Shown here piece after piece: positions 8,663-17,983 of a DNA stretch of 64,000 bases. This DNA comes from a bacterium. GTDB taxonomy: Bacteria > Zhuqueibacterota > QNDG01 > JAFGCO01. A program made the position numbers and the translations under genes. The notes under the pieces were generated by a model that saw only the letters and a list, made by a program, of their open reading frames with translations, was not told the origin of the DNA and did no database searches. The stretch is from contig JAFGCO010000055.1 in the NCBI GenBank assembly GCA_016932575.1, positions 62,001-126,000 on the forward strand, given 5' to 3'. The stretch's first letter is position 1. Each line of letters starts with the position of its first letter.

Positions 8663-11074
8663 TTAAAACTCCACTGTGATTCCGACAACAGGTAGAAAAG
8701 AAAACTGATTGTATGTTTCAACCCCGCCATTGCTCTTGTAATTATACATCCAGATGTTCTTTTGATTATATATATTCATAATATCAAGATAGGTGACAAT
8801 ATTCCAGCCTTTAAACATAAAGCGACGGTCCAGTCGTAAATCCAATCGGTGATAAGCCGGAAGTCTATGTGCATTTACCGTGACATTTTCATCCAGCAGC
8901 CATGTCTGATATTCTTGATGATAATTCGGACGCGTATAGGGCCGACCTCCCAGATATCGCCATCTGCAACTGATTTCCACCTCATCACCAAATGGCAGCA
9001 GCCAGCCAGTGAATTTATATATCAGTGTCTTTTCGAGTTTTTGATACCATTTTTTATCTTTCAAATGCAGCTGAATGCCACCAATAGCCGTAAGCACATG
9101 CCGGTAATCATAATCCCAGTTGAAATAATGACCATTTCGAGGATCCTTTCCCTTTGAAATCGAATACGCGTAACTCACAGTGAAATGTGTGCTGCCTGTG
9201 GGTTTTTTCTGTAAAAAGAGCTCAATCCCTTTGGCAAATCCTTCACCCTTACTGACACCTCGACCGCTGGACACATCAAATGGATCAGGCGTTAATTCGG
9301 CAGTTCCAATCGGCACCTTATCATAGCCTTTATAGAAAAGTTCAACTGTTCCGCGTATGTCCTCTCTGAAAAGATGAGCCATTCCGAATACAACCTGGCG
9401 AGTGCGTTTGTAGTCCAAATCTGTATTCAAAGGATGTGCAGTGATTTCTGCATAACCGGGTGTCTGGGATTGCTGTCCGACAGCCAGGTTGACAGAGGTA
9501 ACCGGCGTGACATGATAACTGAGCCCCAATCGGGGATCAATAGCACCGTCACCAATAAAATGAAAATAATCCCCGCGTAATCCCGCAGAGATTGTCCATT
9601 TTGATGAGGGATGCCATTTTCCGTGAAAATAAGCCGCTGCTTTATAATCATTGTCATGTTTTTGCTGAGAGAAGGAATCATACTCATGATGAATCTCTTT
9701 TGAAAGAATTGCTCCCGAAGGATCCAGCTCATGCACAAACAGGGTATCACCCTGCATCCATTGTGTAATATTGAAATGAACATCCTTAACTTGAATACCC
9801 AGCTGGAGTTCTGCACGAGATGAAGGTAAAATAACCAGCTCACTCTTTAAGGTACGCTCTGTTTCCATTGAGCGGTTTTTATAATTGGGCAATTCATTTT
9901 TCGTTTCCCAGATATCCCATTCTGCTTTTACCTGGGATAATAAGGTTTTTAAATACCCCGTTTTTCCAAGTAAGCATCGCCATCCCAATCCATATACCTG
10001 CTGTCCGCTGTTAAATTTCCAGATATAATAGTCATCAGAAACATTATCAGGATTATCTCCGTCATCTCCCTCAATATCATCTGATCCGTATAGAGTGTTT
10101 AAAATCAATTTGTTGTTTTTACCAATATCATAAACCCATTTGGTTTGAAAACTATAATAGTGCGGGACTTCCTCCATGCCGATATTGCTGAGGATCAGGT
10201 CGATATAGCTTCGACGGCCACTGATAAGATACGAGCCTTTGCCATTAAAGAGGGGTCCTTCGGCACTCAATCCGGCGCCAGCCATGCTCATATATGCATG
10301 CCCGGTGAATTGCTCACGATCTCCTTCACGCAGGGAAATATCCATCACAGAAGACGCCTTATCTCCATATCTGGCCGGAAATGCTCCCGCATAAAAATCA
10401 ATCTTACGAACAAATTTCGAATCAATCATATTGATCGGCCCACCACTGGTTCCCTGGTCAGCGAAATGATTCGGATTGGGAATCTCAATATCGTCCATAA
10501 GGAACAGATTTTCCCCAGGCATGCCACCGCGCACAATGATCTCATTGCTGCCATCTCCACTGGAAACAACCGCAGGAAGCGCCTGCATGACACGCTGAAT
10601 ATCTTCTGCACTACCGGGATCCGACTGGATTTCCTGAAAATCCACACTGCGGCTGCTGACAATCGCATCCCTGGCAGATGGAAAATATCCAGCGGTCACT
10701 GTGACACCCTGCCCCTCAATAATCGTTGTTTTCATCTCGATCTGCTGCCAAGTGGTGCGTCCCGGATTAACAATCACCTGATTTACAATTCTGGATTCGT
10801 AGCCCATCATCATAAATCGGACATTATAAATTCCGGAAGGCACATTCATGATGACATACTGCCCGGACGTATCCGTGGCTGCTCCCAAATTACTCCCTTC
10901 AATAATAATATCGGCTGATATCAGGGGCTGACGGGTTGATTGATCAATGAGTTTTCCTTTGAGCTGGCCAAATGCGGCTTTCTCTTGTTTCGACTCTGCA
11001 TATAGAATGACCTGAAGAATAATGCATACCCAAAAAACCGTTTTGAAATAGGTCTCTTTGTATTTTTGCTTCAT
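8663..11074 (-). CDS. TonB-dependent receptor with N-terminal carboxypeptidase-regulatory-like domain
   Basis: About 803 residues from ATG 11074, which has GGAGG 5 nt upstream; a longer in-frame start at 11134 lacks a site. After a signal peptide, residues about 35-120 form a carboxypeptidase-regulatory-like beta domain (GQLKGKLIDQSTRQPLISADIIIEG... DTSGQYVIMNVPSGIYNVRF). Then comes the plug (VMQALPAVVSSGDGSNEIIVRGG, FLMDDIEIPNPNHF) and a long beta-barrel of about 22 strands ending in an aromatic strand (VGITVEF). Such receptors import siderophores, vitamins or glycans using TonB/ExbB/ExbD; the ligand cannot be read from sequence. There is no SusD partner, so it is not a SusCD pair. It is followed at 92 bp by the small barrel gene. 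Confidence 0.88.
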   Translation of the reverse strand: MKQKYKETYFKTVFWVCIILQVILYAESKQEKAAFGQLKGKLIDQSTRQPLISADIIIEGSNLGAATDTSGQYVIMNVPSGIYNVRFMMMGYESRIVNQVIVNPGRTTWQQIEMKTTIIEGQGVTVTAGYFPSARDAIVSSRSVDFQEIQSDPGSAEDIQRVMQALPAVVSSGDGSNEIIVRGGMPGENLFLMDDIEIPNPNHFADQGTSGGPINMIDSKFVRKIDFYAGAFPARYGDKASSVMDISLREGDREQFTGHAYMSMAGAGLSAEGPLFNGKGSYLISGRRSYIDLILSNIGMEEVPHYYSFQTKWVYDIGKNNKLILNTLYGSDDIEGDDGDNPDNVSDDYYIWKFNSGQQVYGLGWRCLLGKTGYLKTLLSQVKAEWDIWETKNELPNYKNRSMETERTLKSELVILPSSRAELQLGIQVKDVHFNITQWMQGDTLFVHELDPSGAILSKEIHHEYDSFSQQKHDNDYKAAAYFHGKWHPSSKWTISAGLRGDYFHFIGDGAIDPRLGLSYHVTPVTSVNLAVGQQSQTPGYAEITAHPLNTDLDYKRTRQVVFGMAHLFREDIRGTVELFYKGYDKVPIGTAELTPDPFDVSSGRGVSKGEGFAKGIELFLQKKPTGSTHFTVSYAYSISKGKDPRNGHYFNWDYDYRHVLTAIGGIQLHLKDKKWYQKLEKTLIYKFTGWLLPFGDEVEISCRWRYLGGRPYTRPNYHQEYQTWLLDENVTVNAHRLPAYHRLDLRLDRRFMFKGWNIVTYLDIMNIYNQKNIWMYNYKSNGGVETYNQFSFLPVVGITVEF

Positions 11075-11725
11075 GAATCCTCCATTATTTTCTGAATTGA
11101 CATTCGACCATTCGACAATCAAAGACAATGCCAAAACATAAAAATGTCTTAATCTAATTGATATTATTGTTTTTAAATTGGTCGAATGTTCAAAGGTCTG
11201 ATAGAGTTCAAATGCGGAAATGCGGGATTTTTCCGCGGAATCTTAATAGTCAACGTGAATCTGAAATATGTCGCACTATCCGACAGAGTCCATACGACGG
11301 ACTTCTTATTGATACGCCAATATATGGAAAACAAGGCCGCATGAACCTACCCTCACGGGATCTTTTAACATAGATGAATCGATAAAATCCATATCTCGGA
11401 TTCACTTGACAGCTTGAATTTCCACTGGCGCTTTAAGTGACTCAGCCGGTTTTCACAGAATCCTGAAACAAGATTAAAGTATAGTAGGAATGATTTTTAA
11501 ATGGGGACTAAAGGACTTTTATTGTAAATCATCATACAGTAAGATTTATATCTCAATTTATCAGGCATCCGCATTTTGTTTAGGAAGATATCATATTGAC
11601 GGGATAGAAGGAAGGTCATCCCTTCGTGTTCCATTTCTTAAAACAAATCCTTATCACCTTTTGATGCTCTCTGCTTTTATCTTTTACAATCATGACACAA
11701 AAAACGAGACCCGTTATTAAAATGG
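11075..11725. other. 650-bp intergenic region with repeated octamers near the TonB-receptor start
   Basis: No convincing gene. Near the receptor start, the octamer CATTCGAC occurs twice in tandem (11101-11116) and its reverse complement lies at 11181-11188, inside an 11-bp inverted repeat pair (11100-11110 and 11179-11189). A small hairpin occurs at 11214-11236 (GCGGAAA/TTTCCGC). Short open frames on the plus strand (11158-11373, 11490-11720) resemble nothing recognisable. No clear promoter or terminator was found. Confidence 0.6.
11100..11189. repeat. Inverted and tandem GTCGAATG motifs (possible operator)
   Basis: ACATTCGACCA at 11100-11110 is the exact reverse complement of the sequence at 11179-11189. 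The left arm also carries a second CATTCGAC copy at 11109-11116. Three copies of one octamer within 90 bp just upstream of a TonB-receptor gene fit a regulator binding array, but the regulator is unknown. Confidence 0.5.
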
Positions 11726-14700
11726 CTATTCTCTACCTTCCTCTTCCAACAGCCGGACCAAGGCTTCAAAATACTGACGGATAAGCTCCTGATAATCTCG
11801 CGTATATCCTGCTTCATTGAGCCTTAAAATTTCTCTCATCAGTTGATCTCGAATTTCAGACCGGTCTAATTGCAATGGCCCTGGGCTTTGCCTTATAATG
11901 TCACTACCGCTCTTGGCTCGACGTTTTCGACTTACATCCCGTTCATGAACAGAATGCTGGGCTTCCAGCATCCGGGAAAGTATCTGCTCCTGACGCTCAA
12001 TGGTCTTTTGCGATGCCTGATTATTTTTCAATTCATGGATCACTTCTTCCATGGCCTCGATCAGGTTTCCAAGACGGCCTGCTATATCCGAACGCTCCCC
12101 ATAATCACGCATAAGCTGTTCCATATGTTTTTGTATTGCGCGCTGCTCGGCTGCCAGACGCGACATGGCTGCCTGTTGCTGCAGACTGAGTTCTCCCCGG
12201 CCCAACATATCTGACAACTTTCGATTCAAGGCCATCTGCTGTTCGCTCATACTGCCTATCTGCATGATAAACTGATCCATGCCCATCCCCCCCATACCTC
12301 CCGCCTGTATATCACCCAGCATGTCTTGCAGGAGGGCGGCAGTTTCGTTCAGTGCACCCATGGCCTGCGCCTGATGACGGCTGACGCCTCCATTGGATTG
12401 TTGCATGGCTTCTGCGGCTTGCTGCATACGGGCTCGGGCCCGACCGATGGATCGCCCCACTTGAGGCGACATCATAATCATCTGTGTAGAGAGCTGATAC
12501 AGTGAATCTGATATCTGTTTTGCACCCTGCATCATAGCACCCTGACGGCGAATAGACTCGGAGCTTGAAACACCTCCCTGTCTCATCTGTTGCATTAAAT
12601 TTTCCTGGGATTGTGATAGCTGCAGAGTTTGAAAAGCCGTATGTTGAAGAGCCTGCAGCTCCCTCTTGTTCTGCTGACTCTGCATGGATTGCTTCACCTG
12701 ATGCAGAGCTTGAGATATGCTGGAAAGATTTCGGGAGATTTGTTGTCCCTGATGGTGAGCGGACTCTGTCTGCTGTTCTGAAATCTGTTTGCTCATCTCT
12801 TCCATTTGTCGAGAAAGTGGCTGCCGGTTCAGAGAATCCATCAATACCTTCATTTCATCACTCGGCATGTTGGGGATTTCCAGCATCGCTTCAGATAGGT
12901 TTTGCATGGCCTTTTCGAATGATTCCGCATCTTTCTGCATTTCAGATTCTTGATCAGCGAGAGAATCGGAGGGACCATCCTGGGTTAAAGATTCATTGAC
13001 AGCTCTTTGTTGATCAGACATCTTTTCTACCCGCCGGATCATTTCATCCACTTTCTGTTCCATCTGAATTTTTTTAAGAAGAGAAATGGTTCGTTCAAGA
13101 GATTTCAGCAGCATCTCCTGGTTGATTTCCATATTTTCTGTGGCCTGCCGAAGCGTCGCCTGATCTATCTTTTCAAGAGATTCCTGTAACTGTTTCATTG
13201 CTTCTTGAAGTTCCGGAGTGGCAATCTCCTGAAACAGGTTCTGAAGCTCCTGGTATTTTTCCAGGGTTTCCATGGAAACAAGATCATTATTTTCAAGTTT
13301 CTCAATCATTTTATTGACTTCATTTTCCAGTGCATTCACCTGCTGTTCAATCTGACTCTGTCGTTCCACTGCTTCCTTTATTTCGCGTTTTTCTTCCCAG
13401 GGGATTTCACGATTGGCCTTGATATCCTCGGATAACTCCTGAAGTTTTTCATCCAAAAATTGTCCTTCATCCGCTATTGATTCAAGCGACTCGATTTGAT
13501 CATTTTGCATGCGTGTAACGTCTTTGAAAATTTCCTGAATGGATGGAAACCGGGCCGTGTAAGTATCACTGCGTCCACGTTTTGGACCCGAAATTTGGTC
13601 ATTGTCCCAGACCTCAAAAAAATAAACGACTCGATCCCTGGGCAATAGCCCCAAGGGATCAAGATCCCATTCATAATTTAAAAGCAACCGACGCGTATTG
13701 GGAAAATCAAAATTAACCGGAGAATATACAGTATCCAAGGACAAGGACTGTGAACTGCCTTCTCGACAGATCCAATGGGCCAGTCTGACCCGGGTCAGTC
13801 CAAAATCATCTTCTGCTTCGAGTGAAAGGGGCAACCTCATTTGCTCATCCAGGTCCACATCTTTGGCAGGTGCGGTAATTCGAACAACCGGAATCAAATC
13901 CGTACGCACCTGAATGGCATAATGAATGGGATTGGCATTATCAAGTCCCTGAGTATCTGTAATGGCGATCCAATAATGATCCGGTTTAAAAACTGAAATC
14001 GCATGCCCCGCATTTACGGATTGGAAAATAGTCATGGATTGCAATGGTTGGTTCTCGAACATCAAGGACGCTTTTTTCAGAGGATGACTGGAAGTTATTT
14101 TCAATTCGGCCCGCGTTCCTTTTAGTGCATGAATATCTCCAATATTGGATTCCAGAGATTGTGCGGGTATCCCGGTATATGCAGGAGAAAAGAGTTGAAC
14201 TTGAAGACGGCGGACCACCGGACGCTCACGAACATTCACATGGAATTCGGATGATTCGAATTCGCCGCTCCGGATGCGATAATCAAAAGACCGTTGAACC
14301 GAATGAATGCGATATTGAAATGGCTTTTTCAGGCGTATCTGCCTGGGTTGATGATCTGCTTCCCAGGTAACAAGGTCAATGTTATCCGGTACCTCTCCGG
14401 ATATGTCCACGACGATTCTCAAACTGTCTCCCTGTATCAATTGGATATTTCCCGGATAGATAATCCATTGGAAAGGGATGGATTTTTCAAAGGTTCTCAA
14501 TGGCCGACAAATTCGATAGAGCGCCCCGGTCATGGATTTTGAAAAAAACAAGGTAAGCAACAAGCCCGTCATTAGCAGAATAATTAAATTTCTTAAAACA
14601 GGAAATAAGAGGGGATAGTAAAAGGCGGTTCTATAATCGAGTGATCGGGTTTGTTGGTCTATGTCCTTCAGAGCAGATTCAGCCAGTGAATTCGAAGTGC

Positions 14701-15070
14701 CGTCCTGATGTAACTCATGGTCCCTAACCACCTGCAATGCATCAATCAGCCGGTCACGGATGCTGGGAAACGTTTCGCCAATTTTTTCCGCCAACCAGTC
14801 ATCAGGGGGCAATTCTGAGTGAAATAAAGAAATAATTGGCAGAAAAAAAGACCATACCAGAAACGCCGTCCCGCCAATCGACAGAATGACAGCGAAGATC
14901 ATCCGAACGGGCTTTTCAAATCGGAATATGAATTCCAATAAAAGAACAGAAACGACGAGAACGCACAACACAGACGCACCAACCAGAATTCGAAAAACAA
15001 ACCGCCGGATTTTCAGAACCTGTCTTGCCCGATGAAGCCGCTGAAGTTGTTGATAATATGTGTTCGCCAT
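11726..15070 (-). CDS. DUF4175 family membrane protein with long coiled-coil C-terminus
   Basis: About 1114 residues from ATG 15070; an upstream in-frame Met at 15127 is possible and neither has a strong ribosome-binding site. Two N-terminal helices (about 30-52 and 58-80) and a third near 155-178 anchor it. A large extracytoplasmic beta-rich region follows (about 190-520), then about 500 residues of Gln/Met/Glu-rich helical repeats (for example LEEKLQ-like, MQKDAESFEKAMQNLSEAM, QISEQQTESAHHQGQQ) that should form coiled coils. This layout is typical of DUF4175 proteins of the FCB group. The function is unknown. It lies 12-70 bp downstream of the DUF4159 gene. Confidence 0.8.
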   Translation of the reverse strand: MANTYYQQLQRLHRARQVLKIRRFVFRILVGASVLCVLVVSVLLLEFIFRFEKPVRMIFAVILSIGGTAFLVWSFFLPIISLFHSELPPDDWLAEKIGETFPSIRDRLIDALQVVRDHELHQDGTSNSLAESALKDIDQQTRSLDYRTAFYYPLLFPVLRNLIILLMTGLLLTLFFSKSMTGALYRICRPLRTFEKSIPFQWIIYPGNIQLIQGDSLRIVVDISGEVPDNIDLVTWEADHQPRQIRLKKPFQYRIHSVQRSFDYRIRSGEFESSEFHVNVRERPVVRRLQVQLFSPAYTGIPAQSLESNIGDIHALKGTRAELKITSSHPLKKASLMFENQPLQSMTIFQSVNAGHAISVFKPDHYWIAITDTQGLDNANPIHYAIQVRTDLIPVVRITAPAKDVDLDEQMRLPLSLEAEDDFGLTRVRLAHWICREGSSQSLSLDTVYSPVNFDFPNTRRLLLNYEWDLDPLGLLPRDRVVYFFEVWDNDQISGPKRGRSDTYTARFPSIQEIFKDVTRMQNDQIESLESIADEGQFLDEKLQELSEDIKANREIPWEEKREIKEAVERQSQIEQQVNALENEVNKMIEKLENNDLVSMETLEKYQELQNLFQEIATPELQEAMKQLQESLEKIDQATLRQATENMEINQEMLLKSLERTISLLKKIQMEQKVDEMIRRVEKMSDQQRAVNESLTQDGPSDSLADQESEMQKDAESFEKAMQNLSEAMLEIPNMPSDEMKVLMDSLNRQPLSRQMEEMSKQISEQQTESAHHQGQQISRNLSSISQALHQVKQSMQSQQNKRELQALQHTAFQTLQLSQSQENLMQQMRQGGVSSSESIRRQGAMMQGAKQISDSLYQLSTQMIMMSPQVGRSIGRARARMQQAAEAMQQSNGGVSRHQAQAMGALNETAALLQDMLGDIQAGGMGGMGMDQFIMQIGSMSEQQMALNRKLSDMLGRGELSLQQQAAMSRLAAEQRAIQKHMEQLMRDYGERSDIAGRLGNLIEAMEEVIHELKNNQASQKTIERQEQILSRMLEAQHSVHERDVSRKRRAKSGSDIIRQSPGPLQLDRSEIRDQLMREILRLNEAGYTRDYQELIRQYFEALVRLLEEEGRE

Positions 15071-15138
15071 TGTTGAAAGTTGAAATCTAAAAAATGGTAG
15101 CGCAACGGGAATCCGTCGTTTGACCAATAAAATAAATT

Positions 15139-15843
15139 TTAATGTATGAGTGCCCAGAGGATAATATTGGTCCCCATTTTCAAGGAAGCCTCCCTTTTTT
15201 CTGGAGGATCATTATACATCTGGGGATCAGTCCAGCCGTCCGATAAATTGCATTCATAGGTATAGAATATCATCAACCGCTGTTGATCATCAAATATGCC
15301 GAATCCCTGAGCCGGCTTATTGTCGTGTTCATGAATTTTTGGCAGGCCGTTTTCAAAACGAAAAGGTGTCCTGTAAATATCATGACTGAACGGCAACTCG
15401 ACCAATTCCCGGTTTGGAAAGATCTGTTTCAAAGCCCGGCGAAAATCTTTATCCAATCCGTAATCGTCATCCACATACAGGAAACCGCCCCTGAGAAGAT
15501 AACACCTCAAGCGTTCTGCTTCCGTGTCATTAAAGGAAAGCTGTCCATGTCCTGTCAGAAACAGGATGGGATAGGCAAATAGGGACTCGTCCATTAATTC
15601 TATCTGGGCTTCCTGATCGTTTATGTTTATTAGAGTGTTTTGCTTGATGAACCGTGCGAGATTGGGAATAGCCGAAGGATCATTGTACCAGTCTCCGCCG
15701 CCCCGGTATTTAACCCGTGCAATCACCACGTCAGGGGAAGCAAACCCCTGAGCCTGAATATAATTCCAGAATGAAAAAAGGATTGCTCCATATGTGATCA
15801 GACGGTTTGTCATATTTCTCCGGATGGATGAAATAAAATCCAT
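15139..15843 (-). CDS. DUF4159 domain-containing exported protein
   Basis: 234 residues with an N-terminal hydrophobic segment (about 14-31, ending IQAQG). The DUF4159 hallmarks are present: ARVKYRGGGDWYNDPSAIPNLARFIKQ near the N-terminus, PILFLTGHGQLSF, LLRGGFLYVDDDYG, and the C-terminal DGWTDPQMYNDPPEKREASLKMGTNIILWAL. These proteins resemble class-I glutamine-amidotransferase-like folds and commonly sit in clusters with MoxR ATPases and Bat proteins. None of those partners is present here; the neighbours are DUF456 (1 nt upstream) and DUF4175. The role is unknown. Confidence 0.85.
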   Translation of the reverse strand: MDFISSIRRNMTNRLITYGAILFSFWNYIQAQGFASPDVVIARVKYRGGGDWYNDPSAIPNLARFIKQNTLININDQEAQIELMDESLFAYPILFLTGHGQLSFNDTEAERLRCYLLRGGFLYVDDDYGLDKDFRRALKQIFPNRELVELPFSHDIYRTPFRFENGLPKIHEHDNKPAQGFGIFDDQQRLMIFYTYECNLSDGWTDPQMYNDPPEKREASLKMGTNIILWALIH

Positions 15844-15844
15844 T

Positions 15845-16348
15845 CTAATACAATTTTAATCCGATCAGGATTACCATGGTAATCGCAACAATAATTTTGG
15901 TTATTTTGCCACTGACAGCACCAAAGAAGGCCCCTAAACCCACCCGAAAAGCGCGCCGTGAATTGTTTTCATGCACAAATTCAAACGTCATGGCGCCCAG
16001 GAAAGATCCCAGAAAAGCTCCAATCAGGGTTCCGAGAACAGGCATAATTGGTGTGCCAATGGCTGCACCAGAGAATCCACCGACCATAGCACCGATCATA
16101 CCCCATCTGGACCCACCAAATTTTTTAGCCAGAAGGGCACCATACACCGCTTCTAAAATTTCCATTATCACAGCCATAACAAAAAGAATGATGATAATAC
16201 GTATGGAGATTTCTTCAAATCCGGTAATAAGGCCATAAATCAGGGCAGCACCGACAATAATAAAGGTTCCTGCCACACCAAAAGGAATGATCAGTATGCC
16301 TGCGATCAAGACCATCCAGAACAGGATAATCCCCAGTATTTCCCACAT
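15845..16348 (-). CDS. DUF456 family membrane protein
   Basis: 167 residues, almost wholly hydrophobic, with about five membrane segments. Glycine-rich helices (GGSRWGMIGAMVGGFSGAAIG, GTLIGAFLGSFLGAMTFEF) and the sequence KKFGGSRWG match the DUF456 family. The stop codon lies 1 nt before the DUF4159 start, so the two are co-translated. It is the first gene of the DUF456-DUF4159-DUF4175 set, which follows the terminator of the preceding isomerase run; a promoter should lie in 16349-16568 but none is obvious. Confidence 0.85.
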   Translation of the reverse strand: MWEILGIILFWMVLIAGILIIPFGVAGTFIIVGAALIYGLITGFEEISIRIIIILFVMAVIMEILEAVYGALLAKKFGGSRWGMIGAMVGGFSGAAIGTPIMPVLGTLIGAFLGSFLGAMTFEFVHENNSRRAFRVGLGAFFGAVSGKITKIIVAITMVILIGLKLY

Positions 16349-16568
16349 AGCTGTTTGTATCCCAATTGTATTTACAGAACAATGATTAATTAAAAATAAG
16401 TGCGAAACCGTTTCATAAATATGTCTTGTCTTTTAATATTACCGTATCGTCATCTCCACAGAGGGAAGCACTCATAAATTATACGAATAACATTATCCGA
16501 TGCAACTGTTTTCTTCTGATAAACTGCGATAATAAAAATGCTGTCCATAATGTACAAAAAGAACGTCT

Positions 16569-16600
16569 AATAAGAAAGCCCCGGAAACAGAACCGGGGCC
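16569..16600 (-). terminator. Rho-independent terminator after the SurA-like gene
   Basis: On the minus strand GCCCCGG-(8 nt)-CCGGGGC (16593-16599 with 16578-16584) is followed by TTTCTTATT. It begins 13 nt after the stop codon of the SurA-like gene and closes the mnmG-rsmG-mfd-PPIase run. Confidence 0.85.
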
Positions 16601-16612
16601 AAGTAAATCCAT

Positions 16613-17911
16613 CTACTGATTTTCCAATATGTCTTCTTTGATCTCAATATAGAGATCTTTTTTTAATTCATCGATCCATTCATTGAGTATTTTTTGGTGT
16701 TTCATATTCAGAGCCATATTTTTCAGATCTTCATAATCATCATTCAGGTTCAATTTTCGGGCCGGTTTTTTCTCTTCCATTTTAACCAGATGATAACCAA
16801 AAGGCGTTTTAAAGGGTTCGCTTATTTCGCCTTCTTTCAATGCAAAGGCCAGATTTTTAAACTGCTCGATTTGAAGCATATCCACGGGCAGCCATCCCAG
16901 ATCACCACCATCTTCACGTGTGGTTTCATCATCCGAATACTTACCGGCCAGTTCAGCAAAATCCTCGCCGGCCCTGGCCCGTTCTTTTAATTCCTGCAAC
17001 GTCTGAACAATTTTACTTTCATCAACCTCAGACGTTTCCAACCGTATCAGGATATGTCGAATATTTACACGATCTCCCCGCTTTTCAATCATTTGGATGA
17101 TATGAAATCCTACCGGGGTTTCCACTATATCCGAGATCTCTCCGTCTTCCAGATTGAATGCTGCTTCCTCAAATTCAGGATAAAGAGTTCCCCGTTCAAC
17201 AAATCCCAGACTCCCGCCCCTGCTGGCTGTTCCTGGATCCTGAGAATATTTTTTGGCCAGGATTTCAAAATCCTCACCGGCCAGAAGCTGGTTTTGGATT
17301 TCTTTGATTTGATCGAACGCCTCCTGACGGGTTTCTTCACCAGCCTTGAGATTAATAAGAATATGACGCATACGAACCGAAGGTTTGCGTTCCGGCAGGC
17401 TGTCCTGCATGGTTAGAAAAAATTGTTCGACCTCATGCCGGGAAACATTAACGGATTGCAGTTTTTCCATACGCACCTTTTGAACGATGAGCTGTTTGCG
17501 TACTTCATCTCTGTAGTCACGTTTGATTTTTTCAATGGACATACCGAATTGTGCTTCAACACGTTCACGGGATCCCAGTTGCCGGATAAATTCCTGAATT
17601 TTATTTTCAAGTTCCGTATCCACCTGCTGGTCTTCAACCGTGATCGTATCCTCTTCGGCTTTTGCCAGTAGCACCCGTTCTGAAATGAGATTTTTAAGCA
17701 CCTCGTCTTTGAGTGTGTTCATCTGATCTTTCTGCTTTTGAGGATCAATGCCCATCTGAATGGCAAATCCCTGAGTGGTCTGCATCAATTCCGAATAAAG
17801 AATTATTTCATCACCCACAATGGCCACGATACCGTCTATAAAATCTTCGGCCATGAGCATCGCCCCCATCAGGCATCCGATCAAAATCGGCAGTTGTTGT
17901 TTTTTTCGCAA
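16613..17911 (-). CDS. SurA-like periplasmic peptidyl-prolyl isomerase
   Basis: 432 residues with a signal peptide (about 1-21, ending MLMAED). An N-terminal SurA-type helical domain (DGIVAIVGDEIILYSEL) precedes two parvulin domains at about 178-275 (MRHILINLK ... GFHIIQM) and 285-385 (IRHILIRLE ... GYHLVKM). The order signal peptide, chaperone domain, PPIase, PPIase is that of SurA, which guides outer-membrane proteins through the periplasm. It is the last of three consecutive parvulin-family genes and is followed directly by a terminator. Confidence 0.88.
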   Translation of the reverse strand: MRKKQQLPILIGCLMGAMLMAEDFIDGIVAIVGDEIILYSELMQTTQGFAIQMGIDPQKQKDQMNTLKDEVLKNLISERVLLAKAEEDTITVEDQQVDTELENKIQEFIRQLGSRERVEAQFGMSIEKIKRDYRDEVRKQLIVQKVRMEKLQSVNVSRHEVEQFFLTMQDSLPERKPSVRMRHILINLKAGEETRQEAFDQIKEIQNQLLAGEDFEILAKKYSQDPGTASRGGSLGFVERGTLYPEFEEAAFNLEDGEISDIVETPVGFHIIQMIEKRGDRVNIRHILIRLETSEVDESKIVQTLQELKERARAGEDFAELAGKYSDDETTREDGGDLGWLPVDMLQIEQFKNLAFALKEGEISEPFKTPFGYHLVKMEEKKPARKLNLNDDYEDLKNMALNMKHQKILNEWIDELKKDLYIEIKEDILENQ

Positions 17912-17983
17912 AAGATCTCCTTTAAACCGTTTATCAAAAAAGCTGTCTGTTTTTCGGACCGTGTTAATAAAAACCGGACAAAA

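Noticed and set aside
10145-10918. 257-codon plus-strand frame opposite the TonB receptor
   Set aside because: It is antisense to a well-supported receptor plug region, with no recognisable domains; a shadow of codon bias.
11158-11720. Two short plus-strand frames in the 650-bp gap (71 and 76 codons)
   Set aside because: No ribosome-binding sites, no recognisable motifs and composition like the surrounding non-coding DNA.
12565-12999. 144-codon plus-strand frame inside the DUF4175 gene
   Set aside because: Antisense to the coiled-coil region; composition explained by the repeats on the other strand.
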